Positions 24,547 to 33,175 of a stretch of DNA of 64,000 bases are shown here, piece by piece. A program made the translations under genes and the position numbers. Source of the DNA: Rhizobiaceae bacterium MnEN-MB40S (GTDB lineage: Bacteria > Pseudomonadota > Alphaproteobacteria > Rhizobiales > Rhizobiaceae); the NCBI GenBank assembly GCA_024343425.1, contig BRLC01000017.1, positions 62,001-126,000 of the forward strand, written 5' to 3'. The notes beneath the pieces were generated by a model. It was not told where the DNA came from, searched no databases, and saw nothing but the letters and a program-made list of their open reading frames with translations. The first letter of the stretch is position 1. Each line of letters opens with the position of its first letter.

Positions 24547-25946
24547 GGCGTGACAGCGCCTTCCTGATTCTGGAAATGACAGCGTATAGCGAGTTCTCTG
24601 CCGGCGAAAGGCCTGTCTTCGTCTTCCATTCCGTGGCCGATATGCCAGTTGTCCGGCCAGTTGATCACTTCAACCCCAGTGGCGGATCGGTGCTTGAGCG
24701 AAGACCACCTGGCGTCGTCGCCCTGCCTCCACAGGAGCCCGCCCGGGCCCATGCCTCCGTGAAGCAGCAATTGCAGGTCGAACTCTGAACCCGGACCTAT
24801 GTCCGGGCCAAACCAGTAATGCGGACTGTTATTCGGATAAGGCTGCAGGATAACCGTCAGTTGCTGACGTTTGCCGGTAAGCCCGATCCAGACCGGTTCC
24901 GTTCCCGTCGCCGAGTCCAGTGCTGCAAGGAACGTCTGCTTTGGTCCGCCGGTTTCCGCAGCGCGTCCGCGGAAATGCAAGCTCAGGATCGCAGGCGTTG
25001 TGGCGGCCGCGTCCTGATATCCCTGTAGCGGCGCGGCCGTCTTGCCTTTCGACAGCAGCATCCATTCGTCATATGGCGGAAGCCGAAGCGGCCAGGTGAG
25101 CCTTTCGCGAATCCGGCCTTCGTCGTCAATCACCTGGTATCGCAATCCGTCGTTGTCGAGCGCGGCCTGGACGCAATGCAGATATTCGATTCCCTCCGGC
25201 ATGCGGCGGGCGGTGCCCGAGCCGGCGGTCAGGATCTGCAGAATTCCGTCGTGGACCTGCACGTCGAACAACAGCAAATGGCTGCACAGATAGGCGAAGA
25301 CGTCGTGTCGCTTCAGGATGTTCCAGAACGCTTCGACATAATCCTCGCCGATGGTGCGCTGATGGGGGCCTTCAAAGCCATTGGCCGGAAAGGCAGGATG
25401 ATGGCCGACGACGAGTTTCCAGCGCGCGTCGTCATTTTCCGCGAGCGTCGCGTCCAGCCAGGCCGTTTCCAAATGGCCTTCGCCGCCCATCGCCTGCGAC
25501 AACGTGTGGACGAAGACGATCAGAAGATCGTCGCGCCGTATAAAATAGCTGAGGCCGTGCTGGCCGGCGGCGCCGTTGCGCGGCAGGTGAGACAGCACGT
25601 CGGCGAAGACCTGTTCGCTCATTGTGCTGTAGGTCGTGTGGTTTCCGGTCGAGTGATAGACCGGTATGTCAGCATCGAGCCACGCCATTTCCGTGTCCAG
25701 GAAATAGGCCCATTGCCGGCGCAACTCCGCCTCGTCGCTTGTCAGTCCCATGACCTCGTCGCCAGGATAGATGATGAAGTCCGGCTTTGGGGCGATGCGC
25801 GAGACGACGCGATTGACCCGCGCCAGCGTTTGTTCGTGCGGCGCGTCGGGAACCCCTGAACAGCTGTCTCCGGAAAGGACGAACTGGTGTCCGCCTCCTT
25901 GCGGAAGCAGCGCCGTGATCGGCGCGCGATTGTTTTCGTCAGGCAT
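24543..25946 (-). CDS. Metallophosphoesterase (calcineurin-like)
   Basis: A 467-residue protein with calcineurin-type motifs: an initial VLSGDSCSG region, YPGDEV near residue 60, GNHTTY near 101, VGHHPAF near 180, and CSHLLLFDVQ near 227. These supply the dinuclear metal ligands. The C-terminal 180 residues form an extra beta-rich domain without a recognised name. There is no signal peptide. The ATG overlaps the MarR stop by 8 bases. The substrate is unknown; the partnership with MarR and a LysE exporter suggests a detoxification or metabolite-response operon. Confidence 0.85.
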   Translation of the reverse strand: MPDENNRAPITALLPQGGGHQFVLSGDSCSGVPDAPHEQTLARVNRVVSRIAPKPDFIIYPGDEVMGLTSDEAELRRQWAYFLDTEMAWLDADIPVYHSTGNHTTYSTMSEQVFADVLSHLPRNGAAGQHGLSYFIRRDDLLIVFVHTLSQAMGGEGHLETAWLDATLAENDDARWKLVVGHHPAFPANGFEGPHQRTIGEDYVEAFWNILKRHDVFAYLCSHLLLFDVQVHDGILQILTAGSGTARRMPEGIEYLHCVQAALDNDGLRYQVIDDEGRIRERLTWPLRLPPYDEWMLLSKGKTAAPLQGYQDAAATTPAILSLHFRGRAAETGGPKQTFLAALDSATGTEPVWIGLTGKRQQLTVILQPYPNNSPHYWFGPDIGPGSEFDLQLLLHGGMGPGGLLWRQGDDARWSSLKHRSATGVEVINWPDNWHIGHGMEDEDRPFAGRELAIRCHFQNQEGAVTP

Positions 25947-26382
25947 CGCGGGTCTCCGGTTGCAGCGTGGCGATAACGCGGCGCATCAGGTCGAGAAATT
26001 GCGTCCTCTCCGTTTCCGACAGATCGGCAAGCGCAATATTATTGATCGACCCCGCCGCTTCAGTCGCCGGTCCCTCCAGCTTCTTTGCCTTCTGCGTCAG
26101 CCAGATCTGCTGCGAGCGCGCGTCGGCCGGGTTGGGTTTGCGCCGGATCAGACCGTCGCGCTCCATGCGCGTCAGCGTATTGGCCATTGTCGCCTGTTCG
26201 ACATCCAGCTTCTTCACCAGTGCTTTCTGGGTCTGGCCGTCCTCGCGCCACAGCTCCAGCAGCGTCATGAACTGCGCCGGCGCGATCTCCAGATGACGAA
26301 TTGCGTTTTGCAATTCGGATGCGAACAGCCGCGCAAGATGGTTGGTCAGATAACCGGCCGATTTGGACTTGTCGAATTCCAT
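25939..26382 (-). CDS. MarR-family transcriptional regulator
   Basis: A 147-residue winged-helix protein. The recognition region is ALVKKLDVEQATMANTLTRMERDGLIRRKPNPADARSQQIWLTQKAKKL, near residues 54-102, with the typical D-x-R wing. It likely represses itself and the divergent cytochrome b561 gene through two copies of ATAGCRYGCTAT at 26403 and 26425. It is the first gene of the operon that contains the phosphoesterase and LysE genes. Confidence 0.92.
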   Translation of the reverse strand: MEFDKSKSAGYLTNHLARLFASELQNAIRHLEIAPAQFMTLLELWREDGQTQKALVKKLDVEQATMANTLTRMERDGLIRRKPNPADARSQQIWLTQKAKKLEGPATEAAGSINNIALADLSETERTQFLDLMRRVIATLQPETRDA

Positions 26383-26398
26383 ACCGTCTCAGCTACTC

Positions 26399-26436
26399 TT
26401 GTATAGCACGCTATGCAATGATATATAGCATGCTAT
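26399..26436. promoter_or_regulatory. Promoter with two MarR operator palindromes
   Basis: Two palindromes, ATAGCACGCTAT (26403-26414) and ATAGCATGCTAT (26425-26436), are centred 22 bases apart, on the same DNA face. A plus-strand sigma-70 promoter, TTGTAT (26399-26404), 17 bases, TATATA (26422-26427), is overlapped by both. Repression of the cytochrome gene and of marR from this shared region is likely. Confidence 0.75.
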
Positions 26437-26482
26437 GTTAATGGGAGCGCCGCCAGTATGGGCGCCGGTCAGGAGAACGATA

Positions 26483-27016
26483 ATGACGATCAAGAGTACG
26501 CCCGCCGCCTATGGCGCAGTAGCCATCGCGCTGCACTGGTCAATCGCCCTGTGCATTATAATCGCGCTGGCTTCGGGCTTCGCCGCCGATCAGATCGGAC
26601 CAAACGCTTATGCCGCGCTTCGCGTCCACGTCGCGTGCGGTCTTGCCGCTGGCCTTTTGACTCTGGTCCGCATCGGTTGGTGGTGGCTGGCCGACAAGAA
26701 ACCCGATGCGGCGCCGAATACGGAGGGCGTGAAGGGCGCCATTTCACGCGCCGTTCACATCCTTCTCGTCATTATCCCGCTCGGTATGCTGGCGAGCGGC
26801 GTCGGCATGATGGTTCTGTCCGGCGCAGGGCCAGTGCTGTTCGGCCTGGTCTCGGGTCCGTTGCCTGATTTCGACCAGTTTCCGCCGCGCGGTCCGCACG
26901 GCGCCGGCGCCTTCGCCCTGCTGGCGTTGCTCGTCGCCCATGTCGCTGCGGCTCTGTACCACCAGTATGTCCTGCGGGACGACCTCTTCCGCCGCATGCG
27001 CCTGGGTCGGTCCTGA
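26483..27016 (+). CDS. Cytochrome b561 family protein
   Basis: A 177-residue four-helix membrane protein (ATG at 26483 with CAGGAGA upstream; the earlier in-frame ATG at 26435 lies in the operator). Candidate haem-ligand histidines are in ALHWSI (near residue 17), RVHVACG (near 52), RAVHI (near 91) and LLVAHVAAALYHQYV (near 153-160). It should pass electrons from the quinone pool to an acceptor. It is divergent from and probably repressed by MarR. Confidence 0.88.
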   Translation: MTIKSTPAAYGAVAIALHWSIALCIIIALASGFAADQIGPNAYAALRVHVACGLAAGLLTLVRIGWWWLADKKPDAAPNTEGVKGAISRAVHILLVIIPLGMLASGVGMMVLSGAGPVLFGLVSGPLPDFDQFPPRGPHGAGAFALLALLVAHVAAALYHQYVLRDDLFRRMRLGRS

Positions 27017-27037
27017 TTGGACCCGTGAGGTTGTCGC

Positions 27038-28396
27038 CTACAGCCCGCCGGAGAGCGAATTGCGGCCGTCGAGCGACAGAATGTCGTCAGCAAGCCGCGC
27101 GGCGCCCCCGCCGAGCACCGGTTCGGCGAGACTCATGAACTTGGCCCGTAACCCGGCGGTGTCCGGAAAAGTCTTCGGTTCGCCGGGAGGATCCTCAACC
27201 CTGAAGTCGAAACGACCTTTCGACGTCGCTGCGCTGACCGTCGCGCCGAAGGGATGGTCGAGACCTTCCAGGCTCTCGTCGCGCCGAACGTCGATCCGGT
27301 CCGATATGGCGTCGAGCGCAGGGTCGCCGATGCGGCGATAGTCGTCCCAGCCAAAACGGCCCTGGTCTATCATGACGGCGGCCGTGAACGGCATGGAGAA
27401 CTGTCCGGCGACGATGCTGCGCACCCGCCGCTTTTCCGGCAGAGAATCGGCCGTCAAAGTGATGCCGTTGCGATGGAGGCCGATCGTGACTTGCTCGAAA
27501 TCGTATGCGTTCAGCGCCTCGGTCTCGCGCAGTTGCGCAAGCGCGTCAAGGGCCGCATGGGTGTAGCGGCAACTTGGATACGGTTTCATGCCGATATGCA
27601 TGGTCTCCCACACGGTTCCGAGGTCTGCTACGGCCTTTTCGGGGTGCGGATCGTCCGTGTACCCCTTCAGCAAGCCGGCTCCGCCTTCGATCGGTTCGGT
27701 GGATGCAACAAAACCGTTTTTGGCGAGCGCCGCGGCAAGCACGCCGTTCATGGCTGCTTCGCCGACCTGCCATCGCTTGTTCCAGGCGCCGTTGGCGAGA
27801 AACTGCAGCGAACCGGCGGCCTGACTGCCTGCAACGCCGAAGGCCGCAGCGACGCCCGCGGCGTCGAGGCCGTAGAGCTTGCCGGCGGCCGCCGCGGCGC
27901 CGAAGGTTCCGGCGGTCGCCGTCGGGTGAAAGCCGCGCGCGTAGTGAGAGGTTGGGTCGAGCGCATTGCCAAGCCGGCAGGCGACTTCATAGCCGGCTAT
28001 AATTGCAGTTAAGACGTCTCGCCCGCTGGCGCCGGTCTGCTCGGCCACAGCAAGCGCGGCCGGAACGACAGGCGCTGAAGGGTGGAGCGAACTTGCCGCA
28101 TGGGTGTCGTCGAAATCAAGCGAATGGCCAAGCATCCCGTTGACGAGGGCGGCTATGGGGGGCGCAAGCATCCAGTCCTGTCCGACGACGGAAGCTGCGC
28201 CTGGACTGTCGAGACCAACCGTCGCCAGCGTTGCTTTCAGGGTAGGCGTGGAATCGGCTTCCCTGCCGGCCCGGACGATGGAGCCGACCAGATCGAGCAG
28301 CAGATGCTTTGCTCTATCGGTGCATTCGCCCGGTAGATCATCGTAGCGAAGGTCGGCCACGAAGGATGCGAGCGGTTCGGTGACGGCGACAGTCAT
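27038..28396 (-). CDS. MmgE/PrpD family protein
   Basis: A 452-residue MmgE/PrpD protein. ATG at 28396 is chosen because GGGAGG lies upstream; the longer frame adds residues unlike the family. It has LDLVGSIVRAG, GMLGHSLDFDDTHAASSLHPSAPVVPAALA (near 73-102) and FHPTATAGTFGAAAAAGKLYGLD. Members dehydrate 2-methylcitrate or act on aconitate-like substrates, but many have other roles. It is monocistronic. Confidence 0.9.
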   Translation of the reverse strand: MTVAVTEPLASFVADLRYDDLPGECTDRAKHLLLDLVGSIVRAGREADSTPTLKATLATVGLDSPGAASVVGQDWMLAPPIAALVNGMLGHSLDFDDTHAASSLHPSAPVVPAALAVAEQTGASGRDVLTAIIAGYEVACRLGNALDPTSHYARGFHPTATAGTFGAAAAAGKLYGLDAAGVAAAFGVAGSQAAGSLQFLANGAWNKRWQVGEAAMNGVLAAALAKNGFVASTEPIEGGAGLLKGYTDDPHPEKAVADLGTVWETMHIGMKPYPSCRYTHAALDALAQLRETEALNAYDFEQVTIGLHRNGITLTADSLPEKRRVRSIVAGQFSMPFTAAVMIDQGRFGWDDYRRIGDPALDAISDRIDVRRDESLEGLDHPFGATVSAATSKGRFDFRVEDPPGEPKTFPDTAGLRAKFMSLAEPVLGGGAARLADDILSLDGRNSLSGGL

Positions 28397-28429
28397 GACT
28401 TCAGGCCTCCCATGCGGATCGCTTCCCTC

Positions 28430-28443
28430 CTGTCTACAGACAG
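28430..28443. promoter_or_regulatory. Palindrome upstream of the MmgE/PrpD gene
   Basis: CTGTCTACAGACAG, a 14-bp palindrome, lies 34 bases upstream of the MmgE/PrpD start. It resembles operators of GntR/FCD-type regulators, but no such regulator gene is in the window. The call is a candidate only. Confidence 0.35.
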
Positions 28444-28614
28444 TTCCGCCTCCGGCCAAGCGCGCAGACTGAAGTCGGCCCTGCCACATGTTTCAGAGAG
28501 AATATCGGTGAAAGCCGGTCAACTTGCCACCTTGTTGGAAAACCTGCGTCAACCAGTCATGAAAAATTGAAACCGACCGCAAATTGTGAGATGTGTCTGG
28601 TATCGGTTGCAGAT

Positions 28615-28935
28615 ATGGAGTCTGCCGTGAAGACCATAATCAATGTCATTGTCGGCGTGACGGCGGTTGTCGTGCTTACGTCATGCGTGCCGTCGACCTA
28701 TAGCGGGCCTGGCACCCAGCGACAGTTCCTGGAGGCTCGCTATCAGTGCCTCAGGGAAGTCAAGACCATCACGAACTCCTATGGCGGTTACGGGCTGTAT
28801 GGCGGCGGTCTGAATGTTTACAGCGGTCCGTCCTGTGGTGAACTGGCCTCCTGCATGGCCCTCAAGGGCTACACAATGGACGAGAACGGCAAATTTTCCG
28901 TGCCTCCGGACCAGGAGGTCAGATGCGTGCGCTAG
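28615..28935 (+). CDS. Small lipoprotein, unknown function
   Basis: A 106-residue protein whose start I place at ATG 28615 (MESAVKTIINVIVGV); a GTG at 28627 is also possible. The N-terminus is a signal peptide ending in the lipobox LTSC, so the mature Cys would be lipidated. The body is Gly/Tyr-rich (NSYGGYGLYGGG) with a C-terminal CGELASCMALKGYTMDENG motif and three cysteines. The last 99 bases have a degenerate copy at 30869-30967. No function is known. Confidence 0.7.
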   Translation: MESAVKTIINVIVGVTAVVVLTSCVPSTYSGPGTQRQFLEARYQCLREVKTITNSYGGYGLYGGGLNVYSGPSCGELASCMALKGYTMDENGKFSVPPDQEVRCVR

Positions 28936-29007
28936 GCGGATCTTTCTAAAAAAGAATGCCTGTCGCCCGGTGTCCTCCCGGCAATAGTTGAGTGCGAGCC
29001 GCTTGAT

Positions 29008-29823
29008 TCAGGGCTTCCGACCGATGATCTGCGCCACCATGGCCGGGCTTACGGTGAAATTACGGTGGGTTGCGTTCAGCGCAGCGACCGCCGCGTCGAT
29101 CTCCGCTTCGCTTGCTATACCGAGCCTCGTCAGGTTGTGTTTCATTTCGCTAGCAAGCGCGAGACCAACCATCTCCACGATTAACGACTGATCCTCGAGT
29201 GGCCATTGGGCGGTCGCCCGCATATCCGTGAACCCCGATGCAAGTACGTCCGCGGGCAATTGCCTGAGACCGTAGTCGGCCTGTCCGCCGCCGGCCTCGA
29301 TCAGCTGCCCGAACCATTTGCAAAAGGGTTCATAGGCAGCGGTCTCGCCGACAAGAACGTAGCTTTGAACGATCTCCTCGCCGAAAAACAGACCGCCCTT
29401 TTTCATTGCGCCGAATATCTTGCCAACGATCTCGGCGGCGCCATTCAGGTAGGAGAGGACAAAACGGGTGTGTGCGAGATCGAACCGTTCCGATCCGAAA
29501 TCGAACTCAGCGGCGTCGGAGCAGACAAAGGTGATATTGTCGATCCCGCGTTCCAAAGCTGTCTGTCTCGCTGTCTCGACCAGTTCGGGCGCCCGGTCGA
29601 AGGCGACCACATGTCCAGCAGGCACAAGCTCTGTAGCGAACAGACAGGCGGTTTCGCCAATGCCGCAGCCGACTTCCAGCACATGCGCGTCCGGCGCGAT
29701 GTTGAGGGTCGCCATTCGGTCGCGTGTTGCAGGTTCATGCACCCTGTTGAAGAGGCGGTAACGGTAGACGGCGCTTTCTGTGTCGCCGAGCAGGTAGGAC
29801 CGATGGTCTGCGTCCTGATCCAT
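29008..29823 (-). CDS. Class I SAM-dependent methyltransferase
   Basis: A 271-residue protein. ATG at 29823 is chosen because GGGAGA ends directly before it. The SAM-binding motif I is VLEVGCGIGETAC near residues 48-60, with FDRAPELVETARQ as motif II and a DLAHTRFVLSYL region. The substrate is not predictable; small-molecule or lipid methylation is typical. It is monocistronic, next to an epimerase gene on the same strand. Confidence 0.85.
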   Translation of the reverse strand: MDQDADHRSYLLGDTESAVYRYRLFNRVHEPATRDRMATLNIAPDAHVLEVGCGIGETACLFATELVPAGHVVAFDRAPELVETARQTALERGIDNITFVCSDAAEFDFGSERFDLAHTRFVLSYLNGAAEIVGKIFGAMKKGGLFFGEEIVQSYVLVGETAAYEPFCKWFGQLIEAGGGQADYGLRQLPADVLASGFTDMRATAQWPLEDQSLIVEMVGLALASEMKHNLTRLGIASEAEIDAAVAALNATHRNFTVSPAMVAQIIGRKP

Positions 29824-29898
29824 TCTCCCGTCTCCCCGATTGCTGATTTCGCCGGACAATCCTAGGTGTATTTGAATGAGAGCGCCAGTGTCGGCGCT

Positions 29899-30789
29899 TT
29901 ATCTGTTCAGACAGGCGCGCCAGCTGTGTTCGGGGGAGAAGCCCAGCAGATCCCGGGCTTTGGCGTTCGCATAGAACGTCTCGTCTTTACCCATTTCCCG
30001 TTTCAGGGGCACGCCCTGATAGAACCTTTCGATGATCTCGCCCGTCGTCAGGGAGACGGAATGATCGTCGTTCGAGACGTTGAATATCTGGAAACCCAAT
30101 CCGTCCGTCTTCAGGCACCGGTCCACCATCTGGCCCAGATCCCGCGCGTCGATATAGGCGAATATGTTTCGCCGCCTGAGAGCCGGGTTCTCCAGATAGG
30201 CGGGAAAATTCTGCTCGTATTCATGCGGTTCGATCACATTGTTTATCCGCAACCCGTATATGTCGAAACCGGATCTTCGCTGGAAACTGCGCGCAGTCAC
30301 TTCGTTGACGACCTTGGACATGGCGTAACTGTCCTCGGGCGTGGTCGGATGCTCCTCGTCGATCGGCAGGTATTCCGGTTTCCGTTCTCCATCGGCAAAG
30401 CACACGCCGTAGGTAGTTTCGGAGGACGCGAAGACGATCTTGCGAACGCCGAGTTTCACGGCGGCGTCGATGACGTTGTATGTTCCGATCGTGTTGACGC
30501 GGTAGCATTCATTGTCGGGCCTGATCAGGATGCGCGGCACTGCCGCGAAGTGAACAACGGCGTCAAATTTCGGTACGCCCGCGCCCGCGTCCAGTTCGCC
30601 GAGACTTGCGTAGCTTGAAAGGGCGTCGAATATTTGGCCGGCGTCGGTGATGTCCGCCAGCCGGTTTTCAACATCGGGATGGGCCAGCGGCAGCAGATCG
30701 ACATTCAATACGACATGGCCCTGCGCAAGCAGATATGGAATCACGTGACGGCCGGCCTTGCCTGCTCCGCCTGTAAACAGGATCCGCAT
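29899..30789 (-). CDS. NAD-dependent epimerase/dehydratase (extended SDR)
   Basis: A 296-residue extended short-chain dehydrogenase. The NAD(P) motif is FTGGAGKAGRHV (residues 5-16), and the catalytic pair is Tyr-x3-Lys in DSYAMSKV near residue 152. It would modify nucleotide sugars or similar substrates. The GGxGKxG variant of the glycine motif is slightly unusual. It is 75 bases upstream of the methyltransferase on the same strand, so joint transcription is possible. Confidence 0.88.
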   Translation of the reverse strand: MRILFTGGAGKAGRHVIPYLLAQGHVVLNVDLLPLAHPDVENRLADITDAGQIFDALSSYASLGELDAGAGVPKFDAVVHFAAVPRILIRPDNECYRVNTIGTYNVIDAAVKLGVRKIVFASSETTYGVCFADGERKPEYLPIDEEHPTTPEDSYAMSKVVNEVTARSFQRRSGFDIYGLRINNVIEPHEYEQNFPAYLENPALRRRNIFAYIDARDLGQMVDRCLKTDGLGFQIFNVSNDDHSVSLTTGEIIERFYQGVPLKREMGKDETFYANAKARDLLGFSPEHSWRACLNR

Positions 30790-30868
30790 TTTGAAAAATC
30801 TCCACCCTGGCTCTCAGTCAAGAATAGCGGGGCAAGCGGCAATTTCAATTCGATTGACGTCCGCCAGC

Positions 30869-30967
30869 GGTGAACTGGCGCCCTGTGTAGCCTTCAAACG
30901 CCACAGGATGGAAGAGAACTGCGGATTTTCCGTAGCGCAGGACAGGGAGTTCCGGTGTGTTCGATAG
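30869..30967 (+). pseudogene. Degenerate copy of the C-terminal end of the lipoprotein gene
   Basis: Ninety-nine bases align without gaps to the last 99 bases of the lipoprotein gene (28837-28935). Both start with GGTGAACTGG and end at a TAG. The reading frame remains open and 19 or so of 32 residues agree (GELA-C, MxEN, FSV, RCVR), including both cysteines. The N-terminal part with signal peptide and lipobox is missing, so this is a relic or a truncated paralogue. It lies between an epimerase and a VOC gene. Confidence 0.65.
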
Positions 30968-31069
30968 GACCATGGTTTTTATCCGATGAAGCCTGTTGCC
31001 TTGCGCCCGCCCGGCTATAGTTGACCGACGAAAGCCGGTTGCTGGCCGGCGCGAAGCAGGGAGGCGTCA

Positions 31070-31669
31070 ATGTCGAAAACCGGTCGTTTGCGAAAGCTGC
31101 AGAGCCAGGGAGTCCATCACCTTACCCTGGTGGGCGCGGATCGACAGACGTCGATCGATTTCTGGGAAGGCGTGCTGGGCATGCCATTTGTCTTCGAACA
31201 GCCCAATCTCGACAATCCGGGCGAGAGCCATCTTTATTTCGATCCGGGCGACGGCCGCCTCCTCACCGTGTTCACCAACGAGGCCCGCAAGCCCGATCGG
31301 TCGCGGACCTCGACCGGGCAAGGCGTCGTGCATCATCTGGCGTTCTCTGTCAGCCAGGCGACCTTCCGCCAGGCTGTTCAGCGGCTGGACGAGCGCGGCA
31401 TAAAGCATTCAGGCCCGAAGGATCGCGGGTTCATGGATTCGATCTATTTCGAGGATCCGCTGGGACTTCTGATCGAGCTCGCGTCCTACCGGTTCGAACC
31501 GCCTTTCGGCTGTAGCCACGCCGATGTGATGATCGAGGCGCACAGGATCCGCGTCGCGCGCGGCGACTACAACATCGCCGAGGAACATCTGGCCGATGCG
31601 ATCGAGTTGCTGGTTGCGCGGCGTCAGCAATCGCTTTCGGAGGACCGGAAGGCGAAAAATCCGTATTGA
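31070..31669 (+). CDS. VOC family protein (glyoxalase/extradiol dioxygenase fold)
   Basis: A 199-residue VOC-fold protein. The first module starts GVHHLTLVGADRQTSIDFWEGVLGMPFVF, and a second half has GVVHHLAFSV and DPLGLLIELAS, giving the usual His and Glu metal ligands. CAGGGAGG precedes the ATG by about 6 bases. Members act as glyoxalases, dioxygenases or resistance proteins. It could be a ring-cleaving enzyme, but it stands alone. It is convergent with the YihY gene. Confidence 0.85.
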   Translation: MSKTGRLRKLQSQGVHHLTLVGADRQTSIDFWEGVLGMPFVFEQPNLDNPGESHLYFDPGDGRLLTVFTNEARKPDRSRTSTGQGVVHHLAFSVSQATFRQAVQRLDERGIKHSGPKDRGFMDSIYFEDPLGLLIELASYRFEPPFGCSHADVMIEAHRIRVARGDYNIAEEHLADAIELLVARRQQSLSEDRKAKNPY

Positions 31670-31731
31670 GCCTGCTCACTTGGACAGCCAGGGTCTGAAC
31701 GTCCATTTCGAACAGGCTGATGAAGAGACTG

Positions 31732-32850
31732 TCAGTCCTTGCGGCTGGAGAGCCACCAGGCTCCGAGAACCAGATAGGCGAACAGCAACTGGTTGGTCGA
31801 AATGCCCTTTCGGGGTCCATCGCTCCCGCTTTCCCTAGCCGGCGGAACCTCGAACTGCTGATACGAAGGCGTTGTGCCGTTTGCCGACACGCCGACTGTG
31901 TCCGCCACGACCGCGCCTCTTTCGCCCATCGGCTGCTCGGCGCCTGTCGTTGAATCGACGAGCGTCTGGTGCTCGACCTCGGCGTTGAGCTCTGCGCCGA
32001 CCAGCAGCACGATCGTTGAAATCCATATCCAGGTCATGAAGCCGATGATGGCGCCGAGCGACCCGTAGGTGGCGTCGTAGGAGCCGAAATTGGCGACGTA
32101 GAACGAGAACGCCAGGGACACGATCGTGATCCCGATCATGGAGACGATCATTCCCGGAGTGATCCACTTCCACTGGGCGTCCGCCCGGCTCGGTCCCCAG
32201 CGGTAAAGCATCGAAATGGAAATCGACATCAAAACCAGAACGACCAGGAGCCCGGCGATGCGGATCGCCAGATCCGCGCCCTTCTGCAGCCCCACATATT
32301 CGAGACCCAGCGGCAGCAGTCCAAGCAGGGCTATGGATGCGATCAACCCGGCGACGAGACCGAATGTGAAGGTCATCGACGTCAACGTGTATTTGATGAA
32401 GCTTCTGCTTTCCGTTTCGTCGTAGGCGACGTTCACCCCGTCGAAAAGCGCCTTCATGCCGGAATTGGTGCTCCAGAGCGCCAGTCCCACGGACACGGCA
32501 AAGGCGAAACTCAAAGCCGATTCATTGTGGGACGTCAGCCGGTTAAGTTGTTCGTCGATGATGTCCAGCGCCGCGGTTGGAACGACGCCGTTGAAGAAAA
32601 GCGTAAATTCGCGAAGCGATTGCGGATCCGAGAAAAGGCTGAATATCGAAACCAGCGCCGTCAGCGCCGGCACGAGGGCGAGCAGCAGGTAGAACGTGAT
32701 CCCCGCTGCGATAAGCATCAAGCGGTCTTCGACGAGTTCGCTGTAAACGCGTAAGAGTATGTCTTTCCATCCTCTCGCCGGTATGACGCCGGGTGATGAA
32801 GCCATACGGCCACGCGGAGGATGACTTGCCTCTGTCGATGGGGAATTCAT
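31732..32850 (-). CDS. YihY/BrkB family inner-membrane protein
   Basis: A 372-residue protein with six or so membrane spans. It has the family start RVYSELVEDRLMLIAAGITFYLLLALVPALTALVSIF near residues 34-70 and YRWGPSRADAQWKWITPG near residue 218. The function is not settled; older annotation as ribonuclease BN is known to be wrong. The C-terminal 90 residues are hydrophilic with one further span. It is the last host gene before the left end of the mobile element. Confidence 0.9.
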   Translation of the reverse strand: MNSPSTEASHPPRGRMASSPGVIPARGWKDILLRVYSELVEDRLMLIAAGITFYLLLALVPALTALVSIFSLFSDPQSLREFTLFFNGVVPTAALDIIDEQLNRLTSHNESALSFAFAVSVGLALWSTNSGMKALFDGVNVAYDETESRSFIKYTLTSMTFTFGLVAGLIASIALLGLLPLGLEYVGLQKGADLAIRIAGLLVVLVLMSISISMLYRWGPSRADAQWKWITPGMIVSMIGITIVSLAFSFYVANFGSYDATYGSLGAIIGFMTWIWISTIVLLVGAELNAEVEHQTLVDSTTGAEQPMGERGAVVADTVGVSANGTTPSYQQFEVPPARESGSDGPRKGISTNQLLFAYLVLGAWWLSSRKD

Positions 32851-33015
32851 GGGTGATTGTCTTCAATACGTGGTTGCGGCGCTCTATCTCAATGCGGCGC
32901 GGCCGAATCGGTTCCATCGAGCGCCTCAGCAGGAATGGATGCACAGTCGCGTCTGACTGGAAAAATTTGCCGCGGCGTCCGGAAAGGCGCGTCAATTCAA
33001 TCTTTTTGGGGATGG

Positions 33016-33032
33016 TGGTGCCGCTTGTCAGA
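33016..33032. repeat. attL: 17-bp copy of the tRNA-Thr 3' end
   Basis: TGGTGCCGCTTGTCAGA occurs here and, identically, at 60687-60703 as the 3' end of tRNA-Thr (CCA, acceptor strand, part of the T arm). This is the duplicated core of a site-specific integration into the tRNA gene and marks the left end of the element. Confidence 0.85.
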
Positions 33033-33136
33033 GACAAACCCCAGTGCGTGTCTGTGCGCTATTGTTCATCAGCTTTATGATTTTACAGTATAAATACCGA
33101 TGACGTGTGTTTCATTGTGCGCCATTGTGCGCTACC

Positions 33137-33170
33137 ATTCCCACTTCAAAGTGGGAATCATAGTGGGAAA
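33137..33170. repeat. Integrase arm-type repeats, left end
   Basis: A perfect inverted repeat ATTCCCACTT-CA-AAGTGGGAAT (33137-33158) is followed by a third copy ATAGTGGGAAA (33160-33170). It sits directly before the integrase start, so binding could also control integrase expression. Matching copies lie at the right end. Confidence 0.65.
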
Positions 33171-33175
33171 TCTCT

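Larger units (their letters stand above)
32851..33175. other. Left junction region of the mobile element
   Basis: This 325-base stretch has no gene. Bases 32851-33015 are host DNA. The 17-base att copy is at 33016-33032. The part from 33033 to 33175 carries three TGTGCGC repeats, a possible TATAAA -10 element, and the AGTGGGAA arm-site repeats ahead of the integrase TTG start. Confidence 0.6.
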
